Positions 38,206 to 47,036 of a stretch of DNA of 56,424 nt are shown piece after piece. Source of the DNA: Acidobacteriota bacterium (GTDB taxonomy: Bacteria > Acidobacteriota > Terriglobia > Terriglobales > Acidobacteriaceae); contig JAJYSL010000009.1 in the NCBI GenBank assembly GCA_021793595.1, positions 1 through 56,424 on the forward strand, given 5' to 3'. Every line of letters begins with the position of its first letter. The first letter of the stretch is position 1. A program made the translations under genes and the position numbers. Below the pieces are notes generated by a model. The model searched no databases. It was given only the letters and a program-made list of their open reading frames with translations, and was not told the origin of the DNA.

Positions 38206-38210
38206 ATGAT
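38206..38210 (+). repeat. Target-site duplication, left copy
   Basis: ATGAT immediately left of the MITE-like element; the identical copy is at 38375-38379. Collapsing them restores the reading frame of the interrupted gene. Confidence 0.8.
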
Positions 38211-38374
38211 CCTAAAAACGGCAGTTAAAAGTGTAGGGGAGCGGCAACGGGTTGTTTCAGTGGCACTTTGCACTGCTCCGCATCTGACCAAAATGGTGAA
38301 ATCCTCAATGTTTGCAACCGTTTTTACTTTGAACCAGTTGGCCATTCTGACGCATTTCGACTGCCGTTTTTAGG
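38211..38374. mobile_element. 164-bp MITE-like non-autonomous element
   Basis: Ends are perfect 15-bp inverted repeats: CCTAAAAACGGCAGT at 38211-38225 and ACTGCCGTTTTTAGG at 38360-38374. It is flanked by a direct 5-bp repeat ATGAT (38206-38210 and 38375-38379). There is no transposase; the inside is A/T-richer than its neighbourhood. Because the outer bases T/A next to the repeats are also complementary, the boundary could be one base farther out, with a 3-bp TGA duplication. Which transposase family moves it is not known. No second copy was found in the window by eye. Confidence 0.85.
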
Positions 38375-38379
38375 ATGAT
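38375..38379 (+). repeat. Target-site duplication, right copy
   Basis: ATGAT immediately right of the MITE-like element, matching 38206-38210. It creates a new ATG start for the 3' part of the interrupted gene. Confidence 0.8.
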
Positions 38380-38815
38380 GACTCTCGTCAGCATTTTTGC
38401 CAGCCTGAAGACGCATGGGGGTGTACGTAGCTTGCAAGTGGCCGAGTTCGATAATGTGCGCGGGATGGATGGAAAGGATCTATATCCGCTGCTGAGGTCC
38501 AGACTTGGCGAGGAATGGCAACCGTTCGTGACGGAAGTTGGCGGAGGTCGAAATCGCCGCGGCGATCAGTCTGTGATTTTAGTACGTCCCGATGGCTCGT
38601 CCATGGGCATGATGATTGCGGATTACGATCACGGTGAACTGGACCTGGTCGGGATGGAAATGAACGGAGCCCAACTATCCAAGTGGCTACATGATCCAGA
38701 AAGACAGCACCGTTCTTCCCATTCAGGCAATGCCCGGGGCAATTAGTCGGTGCTGCGAGGAAACGATCTAGCTGGGTGTGGCGTCGCAGGTCCAGAGCGG
38801 ACTGCTTGCCTACAA

Positions 38816-40315
38816 TTATGATTCGCTTACACGATTCTTTTCCGGCGCAGCGCTCAGTTTTTGTACCAGACTGGTGGTGCTGAAGCCTGCCACAGTCGGC
38901 ACAATGGCAACACGGCCGCCCCACCCGCGCATCAGATCCGCGCCAACCACAGTCGCTTCCGTGTAGTCGCCTCCTTTCACCAGAACATTCGGCCGCAACG
39001 CCTCGATAGTTGCGAGTGGAGTGTCTTCATCGAAGATCACGATCGCATCCGTCGACGCCAATGCCGCCAAAATGCGGGCCCGCTCCTTCTCGCCGACAAT
39101 CGGCCGGGTCGGGCCTTTCCACCGGCGCGCCGAAGCATCGCTGTTGATGCCCAGGACTAAGTGATCTCCCATGCGATGCGCATTTTCCAGCAGCATAATG
39201 TGGCCGACGTGGAGCAGGTCGAAGCACCCATTGGTGAACACAATGGTTTCGCCACGGTCACGCCATTGAGCGGCGCGCGCAATCAAGCCAGCGCGGTCGA
39301 CGACTTTTTCCTGGGTGCTGGTCGCCAGTTCCACTGACAATGTTGCCAGCAGGTTCGCCCGATCGATCGGCACCGTCCCCACCCGGCTCACCACAATACC
39401 CGCGGCGACGTTGGCTAGCTGAATCGCACTTTCCAGATCGATCTTCGCAGCGGACGCGGCGGCAAGGGTCGCAATCACCGTATCGCCCGCACCGGAGACA
39501 TCATAGACCTCGCGTGCCTGCGCAGCGGCATGCAGGTCCTGCTGCGCGTTGGAATGAACGACGCGAATACCCCGTTCGCTCATCGTAACGGTCAGGTATT
39601 CCAGATGCAGCGATGGAATCAGCGCGCGACCTGCGGCCAGCAGTGTGTCCATTTGCTGCACAGGCACACCGGTACAGATCGATAGCTCCTGCAGGTTGGG
39701 GCAGATCGTTGTGGCGTTACGATATTTTGAAAATTCGCTACCCTTGGGATCCACCAGCACGGGGATATCGCGTTTGCGCGCCTGTGTGATCACGTGCTGA
39801 CAAACCGGCTCAGGTAGCGCACCCTTCGCGTAGTCGGAAAGGATGATGCCGTCCGCGGCGGCAATCTGCGCGGTCAAAGATTGCAGCAGGGAATCGATCT
39901 CTGTCGCGAAGGGTAATTCTGCCGCTTCTACGTCGAGCCGCATCAGTTGCTGCCGTCCCGCCATAATGCGCGTTTTCGAAATAGTCGGTCGCTTCCAGAC
40001 GCAGACCGCGTCGATCTCGACCCCCGCCGTCCTTAGCAGTCCGCGCAGTGTCTCTGCCGATTCATCGCTACCTACAAATCCGGCCAGCGATACTTGCGCT
40101 CCCAGTCCCACCAGATTCATCGCAACGTTGGCGGCTCCGCCGGCGACATCGGTGCGCCGCGCAGAACGCAACACCGGCACCGGAGCTTCTGGAGAGATGC
40201 GGCTGACATCGCCCCACACATACTGGTCCAGCATCAAATCGCCAACCACCAGCACGCGATAGCGCTGAAAGCCGGACTCAACCAAGCCGAGGACACGATG
40301 AAGATCGCGAATCAT
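38816..40315 (-). CDS. hldE: Bifunctional heptose-7-phosphate kinase / heptose-1-phosphate adenylyltransferase
   Basis: 499 residues with both domains. The N-terminal PfkB-type kinase (1-325) has VVGDLMLDQYVWGDV, GGAANVAMNLVGLGA and the catalytic VSGAGDTV. The C-terminal nucleotidyltransferase (about 350-490) has FTNGCFDLLHVGH and VLVKGGDYTEATVVGADL. It makes ADP-heptose for the LPS inner core. AGGAG lies 6 nt before the ATG. The heptosyltransferase gene is directly upstream (43 bp) on the same strand, so both LPS steps form an operon. Confidence 0.94.
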   Translation of the reverse strand: MIRDLHRVLGLVESGFQRYRVLVVGDLMLDQYVWGDVSRISPEAPVPVLRSARRTDVAGGAANVAMNLVGLGAQVSLAGFVGSDESAETLRGLLRTAGVEIDAVCVWKRPTISKTRIMAGRQQLMRLDVEAAELPFATEIDSLLQSLTAQIAAADGIILSDYAKGALPEPVCQHVITQARKRDIPVLVDPKGSEFSKYRNATTICPNLQELSICTGVPVQQMDTLLAAGRALIPSLHLEYLTVTMSERGIRVVHSNAQQDLHAAAQAREVYDVSGAGDTVIATLAAASAAKIDLESAIQLANVAAGIVVSRVGTVPIDRANLLATLSVELATSTQEKVVDRAGLIARAAQWRDRGETIVFTNGCFDLLHVGHIMLLENAHRMGDHLVLGINSDASARRWKGPTRPIVGEKERARILAALASTDAIVIFDEDTPLATIEALRPNVLVKGGDYTEATVVGADLMRGWGGRVAIVPTVAGFSTTSLVQKLSAAPEKNRVSES

Positions 40316-40358
40316 GCTGTGCTCCTATCTATCCTAACTGGTTGGATTGCGGAGTGAG

Positions 40359-41453
40359 TTAGCGAGGGCTGGGAACCAGGGTGTGTGCCAATGAAAGACG
40401 GGCCAACACGCGATGTACCACCCCCAGCACTTCGGCTGGAGGAATCGACGTAAGGCATTTTTTCTTCTGCTCGATGCATATCTCCAGATCGCAGCCCCAA
40501 CAGTCGGTGCGGTGATACACCACTTCGTGCTCGCTTCCCCATGGAAACCACGTCCGCGGCTTATTTCGGGCAGCGAACACTGCGACGCAAGGAGTGCCGA
40601 CGGTGGCCGCCAGATGCATGGGGCCGCTGTCGTGTCCAACAAAGAGTTTCGCCCGGGCAAGGACGGCCGCGGACTGACGGGGAAGAAGCTTTCCGCACAG
40701 ATTGACCGAACGTCCGACCCAGGCTCCGCCAGCGCGATCACTCACAGCAGTCTCTTCGCCGGCTCCGACCATCGCTAAGCCATATTGCGGTAGCTCCGAG
40801 GCCAACGTATCCAGCACGCTTCGCCAGTTGTCCACGCCCCAATCTTTTGCCTGCACTTTGGTGCCGACACAACACGCCAGAAGCGGCCGGCCTTGTACCG
40901 GTTCAAGCGCCTCCGCTGCGCGTTTATGCTCGTCGAGTGTGAGTCCCAAGTCCCAATTTGCGGAGTCCTGCAGGTCAATCTTTCCTAGACTTCGCATCAA
41001 GCGTGCCAGCCTCACTGCTTCGGGCTCGTACCATCCGGTAACAGGATCCAGTCGGTTGGTGCGAGAATCACGCGCCAAGGGCAATCCGATGATTGTCGGA
41101 ATACCGCACAGCCGGAAAAATGCGGCGTCGCGCACCACTTCGCCCGCGAGTCTTCGCGGCGTCAGATAGACCAATACCTGGGCGCGATAGGCACGAATGT
41201 CCCGTTGCAGCGTGATCAGGTCGCCCAGGCTTCGCGTCCCGATTGGGTAGCGCATGTAGCTGTGCACTAGACCCGAACCATCCAACACGGCAAACGCAGC
41301 CGGTGCTTTGCTATGCACGGGAATGTTGGTCAGCAGACGGCGCTCGGCATCGGGATAGGCGCGCGCAATTTGATGAAAGCAGGGCAGCGCGACGATGGTG
41401 TCGCCCAGGCTGCCCAGCCGATAAATCAGAACGCGTTCGATGGTGGATTGCAT
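40359..41453 (-). CDS. Glycosyltransferase family 9 (heptosyltransferase-like)
   Basis: 364 residues. The start VLIYRLGSLGDTIVALPCFHQIARAYP is the classic GT9/WaaC-WaaF N-terminus. The C-terminal nucleotide-sugar site reads FVGHDSGPMHLAATVGTPCVAVF. It transfers ADP-heptose to the LPS core or an equivalent sugar. The following hldE gene supplies ADP-heptose. Specific step (WaaC, WaaF or other) cannot be told. Cysteines near the C-terminus (TDCWGCDLEICIEQKKKCL) resemble the YHRTDCPWCGL-type tail found in some members. Confidence 0.9.
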   Translation of the reverse strand: MQSTIERVLIYRLGSLGDTIVALPCFHQIARAYPDAERRLLTNIPVHSKAPAAFAVLDGSGLVHSYMRYPIGTRSLGDLITLQRDIRAYRAQVLVYLTPRRLAGEVVRDAAFFRLCGIPTIIGLPLARDSRTNRLDPVTGWYEPEAVRLARLMRSLGKIDLQDSANWDLGLTLDEHKRAAEALEPVQGRPLLACCVGTKVQAKDWGVDNWRSVLDTLASELPQYGLAMVGAGEETAVSDRAGGAWVGRSVNLCGKLLPRQSAAVLARAKLFVGHDSGPMHLAATVGTPCVAVFAARNKPRTWFPWGSEHEVVYHRTDCWGCDLEICIEQKKKCLTSIPPAEVLGVVHRVLARLSLAHTLVPSPR

Positions 41454-41527
41454 CCTCAGCCCATTGAATCCTGCAGATCAGTGGAGGTTTTCACGTCCAG
41501 AGAAGCATCTTGATCTATTACATTTGA

Positions 41528-42169
41528 TTAACGACCACCCTTGACTATGCAGCCGGCATAGGTATTTAGGAACCGAGACTCCAATGTATGAAAATCGTCT
41601 AGGGTCTGGAATTTTCTCGATGTTGGCTCCTGATTCACGAGGTAAATAGTTACGACGACATGTCGCGAATCGTCGAAGAGCAGGTAAAAAGCTAAAACTC
41701 CTCCGGAAATAGACGATTTCGTCATTCCCTCACTGCCAAGATCCAGCAAGGCGCGATTAGAGATTGTGTCGGTATGGAATTCTGGGCTTGAACCTAATAG
41801 ATAGGCAAAATTTTGTCGCAGTGATTTCTTTTGCTTGCTCCATGACCCTACGGGTAGCTGTTCTGCCTTCACGTTCGCAAATATGTCCGTACCCGGATAG
41901 GCGAAGCCGATACGATTTCCTTCCACCATTTGTATTGTCTTGTTGCCTTGGACTGTTTCGACGCTCCGCTCCGTAACCCCAGGGTTCAGCGGATCGACTT
42001 CGACGACCTCTAATCCATCATGGAAGGAGCAACTCCGATATATGTCAAGCTGCCCGTGCTTAGCGGAAGACATTAATTGCGCGCGCGCAGAATTCAAAAA
42101 AATGAGTATGGAGACTATTGCAATATTGAAAAACGTTAAACCGCGGTTGCTTTTCATAGTGCCCAGCAT
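41528..42169 (-). CDS. Secreted hypothetical protein
   Basis: 213 residues, unrecognised. A signal peptide (LTFFNIAIVSILIFLNSARAQ) is followed by a compact domain with regular beta strands (GGVLAFYLLFDDSRHVVVTIYLVN) and two cysteines (SCSFHDG; AGCIVKGG) that could form a disulfide. ATG 42169 or 42157 can serve as start. The sequence is more A/T-rich than neighbours, suggesting later acquisition. It diverges from nuoI with only 26 bp between start codons, so its promoter must overlap the nuoI region. Confidence 0.65.
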   Translation of the reverse strand: MLGTMKSNRGLTFFNIAIVSILIFLNSARAQLMSSAKHGQLDIYRSCSFHDGLEVVEVDPLNPGVTERSVETVQGNKTIQMVEGNRIGFAYPGTDIFANVKAEQLPVGSWSKQKKSLRQNFAYLLGSSPEFHTDTISNRALLDLGSEGMTKSSISGGVLAFYLLFDDSRHVVVTIYLVNQEPTSRKFQTLDDFHTLESRFLNTYAGCIVKGGR

Positions 42170-42183
42170 ATCGCAAACTGCCG

Positions 42184-42189
42184 TATACT
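42184..42189 (+). promoter_or_regulatory. Candidate -10 element for leaderless nuoI
   Basis: TATACT lies 6 nt before the nuoI ATG (42196), so transcription would begin about at the start codon. No Shine-Dalgarno is present, in agreement with a leaderless message. No clear -35 was seen. Confidence 0.4.
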
Positions 42190-42195
42190 TTTTGT

Positions 42196-42681
42196 ATGTC
42201 GATTGTGCGCGATCTCGCAGCCGTTGCCAAAGGAATGAGTGTCACCTTCGGAGAAATCTTCCAACCGACCGAGGTGGAGAACTATCCGGATGGGCCGGGA
42301 CCCATGCGCGGAGCGAAGTTTGAGGAGCGCTACCGCGGCCGGCACGTGCTGCAACGCGATGAAAACGGCCTGGAAAAATGCGTGGCATGTTTCCTGTGCG
42401 CCGCCGCGTGCCCGTCGAACTGCATTCACATCGAGGCTGCAGAAAACACAGCCGAGCAGCGGATTTCAAGCGCAGAGCGCTATGCCAAGGTCTACAACAT
42501 CGACTACAACCGCTGCATTTTTTGCGGCTATTGTGTTGAAGCCTGCCCCACCGACGCCATCACCCACGGCCACGGTTTTGAGTCCGCTTCGTTCAACACA
42601 ACCACCTTGGTGATGCGCAAAGAAGACCTTCTGGCGCCGATGCCGGGCTCCCCGGCCGCGATTGAACCCTCCACTCCCTAA
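42196..42681 (+). CDS. nuoI: NADH-quinone oxidoreductase subunit I (stand-alone)
   Basis: 161 residues. Two [4Fe-4S] ferredoxin motifs are intact: CVACFLCAAACPSNCIHIE and CIFCGYCVEACPTDAI. NuoI carries clusters N6a and N6b in the arm of complex I. The stretch EERYRGRHVLQRDENGLEKC is typical. No other nuo gene is near, so it is either a second copy or a gene separated from its operon. There is no visible Shine-Dalgarno. Alternative: a NuoI-like ferredoxin serving another complex. Confidence 0.88.
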   Translation: MSIVRDLAAVAKGMSVTFGEIFQPTEVENYPDGPGPMRGAKFEERYRGRHVLQRDENGLEKCVACFLCAAACPSNCIHIEAAENTAEQRISSAERYAKVYNIDYNRCIFCGYCVEACPTDAITHGHGFESASFNTTTLVMRKEDLLAPMPGSPAAIEPSTP

Positions 42682-42817
42682 CTGAAAGCTTCACAATCGC
42701 TAAGATAGAACGAAGGACTCTTTCGCTCGCCCAATCTCCATTTCGAGCTTCGGGCAGCGACGAGGGATCACTTTACTTGCCGATCGACGGAATCCAATTC
42801 CAGATGGAGAGATCGAG

Positions 42818-43414
42818 ATGAAAACACGAAATCTTTCGACTCTTGGAATCGCCGCTGTACTTATGTCCGCAATCCTTATGGCACCACGTATTGCCGGGGC
42901 AAGCAGCCGTGACGCGGCGGCAGCCATGTCGAGCGACGCCATTCCCGCCAAGGGAAGCGCACCCATGATGAAGTTCAAGATTCTGAACCAGAGCCCGCAG
43001 GAAACGACTTATGCGGTCATCTTTGGCGCTGGAGATGAAGTGTTCACTGGACTCACACAGTTTGCGCAACAGAACCATATCGTCGCGGGCAGAATTACCG
43101 GCGTGGGCGCAGTCCGCAGCGCTATGCTCGGATTTTTCGATCCGCAGCGGAAAGCTTATCGGCGCATCTCGATAGATCATCAATCCGAGGTGCTTTCGAT
43201 GTTGGGCGACATTGCGATGTATCAGGGAAAACCGGTGGTGCATGTGCACATGGTGGTCGGGTTTCCTGACGGCACAGCGCACGGCGGACATCTGCTGCAG
43301 GCGCATGTCTGGCCAACCCTGGAGGTCATCGTCACGTCATACCCGCGGCCGATCTATAGGATATTTGATCCGGAGAAGGGACTCGCGGTCATTGATCCGA
43401 CGATTCAAAAATAG
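42818..43414 (+). CDS. Secreted PPC/DUF296-domain protein
   Basis: 198 residues. GGAGAG at 6 nt sets the ATG. An N-terminal signal peptide (LGIAAVLMSAILMAPRIAGA) precedes a PPC (DUF296) domain from about residue 50: ETTYAVIFGAGDEVFTGLTQFAQ, GRITGVGAVRSAMLGFFD and the metal-site region VVHVHMVVGF followed by AHGGHLLQAHVW. The PPC domain is best known from plant AT-hook DNA-binding proteins and cytosolic bacterial proteins. A signal peptide implies a periplasmic role here, unrelated to DNA binding. It precedes metH by 54 bp. Confidence 0.85.
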   Translation: MKTRNLSTLGIAAVLMSAILMAPRIAGASSRDAAAAMSSDAIPAKGSAPMMKFKILNQSPQETTYAVIFGAGDEVFTGLTQFAQQNHIVAGRITGVGAVRSAMLGFFDPQRKAYRRISIDHQSEVLSMLGDIAMYQGKPVVHVHMVVGFPDGTAHGGHLLQAHVWPTLEVIVTSYPRPIYRIFDPEKGLAVIDPTIQK

Positions 43415-43468
43415 CTCTCGTTAGGAATGGAAGCGGACCCGCAACCCACATCGTTTTTCAGGAAGCCA

Positions 43469-46400
43469 ATGCAAACTTTTTCAGAGGTTTTACGGGATCG
43501 AGTCATCGTCTACGACGGCGCCATGGGCACCAGCATTCAGAAGCATGCCCTGACGATCGACGATTATTGGAATAAGGAAGGCTGCAATGAACTGCTGGTG
43601 CTCAGCCGGCCGGATGTGATTCGCGGCATTCACGCCAGTTTTCTTGAAGTCGGGTGCGACGTCATCGAGACAGACACGTTCGGTTCTTCGCGCATCGTGC
43701 TGGCGGAATATCAATTGGAAGACAAGACTCGCGAGCTAAATATTGTGGCCGCACAACTTGCCAAAGCGGTGGCCGCGCAGTTTTCGACGCCGCAAAAGCC
43801 ACGCTTCGTTGCTGGCTCCATTGGCCCCACCACCAAGCTGCCGTCGCTCGGGCACATTACGTACGACGCCATGGCCGAAGCCTATCGCGAACAGATTGAA
43901 GCCCTGATTGAGGGTGGCGTGGATGTTCTGCTGATTGAAACCTGCCAGGATTTGTTGCAAGGCAAAATCGCATTGGCGGCGTGCGAGGATGCCATGCGTT
44001 CCACCGGCAAACGTCTGCCGGTCCAGATGCAGGTCACGCTGGAAGCGACCGGGAGAATGCTGCTGGGCAGCGAAATTGGCGCTGCGCTGGCGGTTCTCGA
44101 GTGCTTTCAACCGGATGTGATCGGGTTGAATTGCGCCACCGGGCCGCGCGAGATGAACGATGCCGTGCGTTTCCTCTGCCAGAATGCGACGCGGCCTGTG
44201 AGTGTGCTGCCAAACGCCGGCCTGCCGCAGAATGTAGGCGGCCATGCCGTCTACGCGCTGACGCCGGAGGAACTGGCGCATTTCCATAAGCAATTTGTCG
44301 AGGAGTATGGCGTGCGCGTCGTGGGCGGTTGCTGCGGTACCACGCCCGAACATCTGCGTGCGGTGGTCGATGCGGTGGGGCACTCCAAACCCGCCGAAAC
44401 TCATGCCGTGCCGCAGAGTGTGGCAGCCAGCGCCTACTCTTCGATTCCGCTGGAAGTGGATGGCCAGCCCGTCATCGTCGCCGAGGAAATGAATACGACC
44501 ACGCGCAGTCCCGTGTTTCGAGAAATGGTTCGCAGTGGCGATTACGGCGGAATCCTCGCGCTTTCGAAACGCCTCGCCAAGGAAGGTAGCCAGATGCTCG
44601 ACATCTGCTGCGCCATCGTCGGCGAAGACGAGAAAGCGTACATGAATGCGGTGCTCGATCAGATTGCTACGCGCGTGCCTGCGCCGGTGCTGGTCGACTC
44701 TACCGAGGCGGATGTGATCGAGGAAGCGCTGAAGCGCATCCCCGGCAAACCGTTGATCAATTCCATCAATTTGGAAGATGGCGAAAAGCGTACCTCGAAG
44801 GTGCTGCCTATGGCTCGCCGCTATGGTGCCGCCGTAATTGCGTTAACCATCGACGAAGATGGAATGGCATTGACTGCGCAAAAGAAAGTGGCTGTTGCCC
44901 AGCGTATTTTCGGACTCGCAACGAAGAAGTACGGATTGCGCCCGCAGGATTTGATCTTCGACCCGTTGACATTGCCGATTTCGACCGGACAGGAAGACTA
45001 TCGCACCGCCGGCATGGAAACGCTGGAAGCTGTGCGTCTGCTGAAGCAGGAACTGCCGGAATGCCGAACGATTCTGGGCGTCAGCAATATCTCGTTCGGA
45101 CTTTCGACCTACTCGCGTCGTGTGTTGAACAGCGTGTTTTTGAAAGAAGCGGTCGATCGCGGACTCGACATGGCGATCGTGAATTATTCCAAAATTTATC
45201 CGCTTTACAAGATTCCTGAAAAAGAAGTGGATTTGGCGCGGAAATTAATTTTCCGCGACACCTCCGACGGCGATCCGCTGCAGGCTTACATGGCCTACTT
45301 CGCCAACCTGCAAAAAGATCCCAACGCGGAGCCGGAGCCGGAAGCCGTCGAAGCGCTCACCATGGAAGACAAGCTGAAGCAGCTGATCATTCGTGGCGAA
45401 CGTAGCGTTGGGACAGGCGCAACCAAGCAATCGCTGGAAGACCTGCTGGAGGCGGCACTGCTGACCTACACGCCGCTGGAGTTGATCAACACCGTGCTCC
45501 TGGACGGGATGAAGACGGTGGGCGAACTGTTTGGCGCGCGCAAAATGCAGCTGCCATCGGTGCTGGACTCGGCTTCCGTGATGAAGGCGGCGGTCGCGTA
45601 TCTCGAGCCGAAAATGGAGCGCGTCGAAGGTTCGCAGCGCGGCACGATTGTGCTGGCTACGGTGAAGGGAGATGTGCATGACATCGGAAAAAATCTTGTC
45701 GACATCATCCTTTCAAACAACGGCTACAAGGTGGTGAACCTGGGCATTAAGCAGCCCTCGGACGCGATTATTAAAGCGGCGCACCAACATAAGGCCGATG
45801 CAATTGGGTTGAGCGGTTTGCTGGTGAAGAGCACCTTGGAAATGAAGTATGTGATCCAGGATTTGCAGCATCTGGAAAGCGACATACCGGTGATTTGCGG
45901 CGGTGCGGCGCTGACGCGGAAATATGTTGAAGATGATTTGCGCAAGGAATACAAGGGGCCGGTGTACTACGCGGAAGATGCGTTCGCAGGGTTGCACGTG
46001 ATTGGCGACCTGACCGCGGAAGACGTGGCTGTGCGCGCGGGCCGCATTGAAGAAGGTACAACGGTGAAGCTGTTCGAACGCAAGAATCTTTTGCCGGAAG
46101 AGCGCACCGGACCGCAGCAACCCGTATCGACGGAGCGTTCGCCCGCGGTTCAGGACGCGCCGGATATTCCGCAGCCGCCCTTTTATGGCGTACGCGTGAA
46201 GAAGGATTTTTCGCTCGATACGGTATTCGCGTACATCAATGAAACGGCGTTGTTCAAAAACCAGTGGCAGCTGAAGACTGCGTCCGCAACGGATTATGTT
46301 CGCCTGGTCGATGAAAAATATCGTCCGATTCTGCAGGAGATGATTGCAGAGGCGAAGCAGTCCGGGTGGCTGGAGCCGAAGGCGGTTTATGGATATTATC

Positions 46401-46972
46401 CATGCAACAGCGACGGTAACGAAGTGGTTGTGTACGCGCCGGAGGTGGCGACGGAGGGAGCTGAAAAACGGGAACTTCTACGGATTTCTTTTCCTCGCCA
46501 GCGCGAGGGCCGCAGACTTTCCGTCGCCGATTTCTTTTTGCCAAAAACGTCGGGAAGGCTTGATGTTATTGGGTTTTCCGTGGTCACGGTAGGAAAGCGC
46601 GCGAGTGACCTGACAAAAGAATTGTTCGAGCGTGGGGATTTTACAAAGTATCTTTACACGCACGGGTTAAGCGTCGAAACTGCTGAGGCGTTGGCCGAAT
46701 ATATGCACAAATTGATGCGCGAGGAACTGGGTATTGGCGGCGAAGATTCGAAAGACGTGCGGGACTTGTTTCATCAGAAATATCGTGGCTCGCGATATTC
46801 CTTTGGATATCCCGCATGCCCGAATCTAGAGGACCAAACGAAGATTTTCGCCTTGTTGCATCCAGAGGAAAATATTGGGGTGCGACTAACGGAGAGCTAT
46901 CATTTGGAGCCGGAGCAAAGTACGGACGCCATCATTGTGCATCATCCCCAGGCGAAATATTTCGTGGTCTAG
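43469..46972 (+). CDS. metH: Cobalamin-dependent methionine synthase
   Basis: 1167 residues from ATG 43469, chosen for AGGAAG at about 5 nt; an ATG 42 bases upstream lacks a site at proper spacing. All four modules are present: homocysteine-binding (YDGAMGTSIQ; zinc cysteines in GLNCATGP and VGGCCGTTPEH), pterin-binding (NTTTRSPVFREMVRSGDYGG, VDSTEADVIEEAL), cobalamin-binding with DVHDIGKNLVD, and a C-terminal AdoMet activation domain (RYSFGYPACPNLEDQ). It methylates homocysteine with methyltetrahydrofolate. Full-length, no break. The downstream region has strong hairpins. Confidence 0.96.
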   Translation: MQTFSEVLRDRVIVYDGAMGTSIQKHALTIDDYWNKEGCNELLVLSRPDVIRGIHASFLEVGCDVIETDTFGSSRIVLAEYQLEDKTRELNIVAAQLAKAVAAQFSTPQKPRFVAGSIGPTTKLPSLGHITYDAMAEAYREQIEALIEGGVDVLLIETCQDLLQGKIALAACEDAMRSTGKRLPVQMQVTLEATGRMLLGSEIGAALAVLECFQPDVIGLNCATGPREMNDAVRFLCQNATRPVSVLPNAGLPQNVGGHAVYALTPEELAHFHKQFVEEYGVRVVGGCCGTTPEHLRAVVDAVGHSKPAETHAVPQSVAASAYSSIPLEVDGQPVIVAEEMNTTTRSPVFREMVRSGDYGGILALSKRLAKEGSQMLDICCAIVGEDEKAYMNAVLDQIATRVPAPVLVDSTEADVIEEALKRIPGKPLINSINLEDGEKRTSKVLPMARRYGAAVIALTIDEDGMALTAQKKVAVAQRIFGLATKKYGLRPQDLIFDPLTLPISTGQEDYRTAGMETLEAVRLLKQELPECRTILGVSNISFGLSTYSRRVLNSVFLKEAVDRGLDMAIVNYSKIYPLYKIPEKEVDLARKLIFRDTSDGDPLQAYMAYFANLQKDPNAEPEPEAVEALTMEDKLKQLIIRGERSVGTGATKQSLEDLLEAALLTYTPLELINTVLLDGMKTVGELFGARKMQLPSVLDSASVMKAAVAYLEPKMERVEGSQRGTIVLATVKGDVHDIGKNLVDIILSNNGYKVVNLGIKQPSDAIIKAAHQHKADAIGLSGLLVKSTLEMKYVIQDLQHLESDIPVICGGAALTRKYVEDDLRKEYKGPVYYAEDAFAGLHVIGDLTAEDVAVRAGRIEEGTTVKLFERKNLLPEERTGPQQPVSTERSPAVQDAPDIPQPPFYGVRVKKDFSLDTVFAYINETALFKNQWQLKTASATDYVRLVDEKYRPILQEMIAEAKQSGWLEPKAVYGYYPCNSDGNEVVVYAPEVATEGAEKRELLRISFPRQREGRRLSVADFFLPKTSGRLDVIGFSVVTVGKRASDLTKELFERGDFTKYLYTHGLSVETAEALAEYMHKLMREELGIGGEDSKDVRDLFHQKYRGSRYSFGYPACPNLEDQTKIFALLHPEENIGVRLTESYHLEPEQSTDAIIVHHPQAKYFVV

Positions 46973-47006
46973 AAAAGGTCGTCGCGAGGGCAAAATTGTG
47001 CTCGAA

Positions 47007-47034
47007 AAAACTGGTTGCCTTAGCAACCAGTTTT
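47007..47034 (+). terminator. Intrinsic terminator after metH
   Basis: A 12-bp perfect stem, AAAACTGGTTGC / GCAACCAGTTTT, with loop CTTA, lies 35 bp after the metH stop. The downstream arm ends in TTTT. This is a good intrinsic terminator. Confidence 0.8.
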
Positions 47035-47036
47035 GC

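Larger units (their letters stand above)
38059..38746 (+). pseudogene. DUF4252-type lipoprotein gene interrupted by a 164-bp insertion
   Basis: The 5' part encodes a lipoprotein signal (FVLLLLGSMLLVSTGC) and 50 residues ending AQRIPM. The 3' part resumes at MTLVSIFASLKTHGGVRSL and runs to 38746. Between them lies an element with terminal inverted repeats (38211-38374). Removing the element and one copy of ATGAT joins 38210 to 38380 and restores a single 172-residue frame, a strong sign of insertion into an intact gene. As it stands, the first ORF stops at 38373. The 3' part can start at an ATG made by the duplication but lacks a signal peptide. It resembles its upstream neighbour, so the pair is a tandem duplication. 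Confidence 0.85.

Noticed and set aside
38388..38924. Leftward frame of 178 codons over the interrupted DUF4252 gene and the hldE end
   Set aside because: Antisense to the restored DUF4252 frame and overlaps the hldE stop; no motif.
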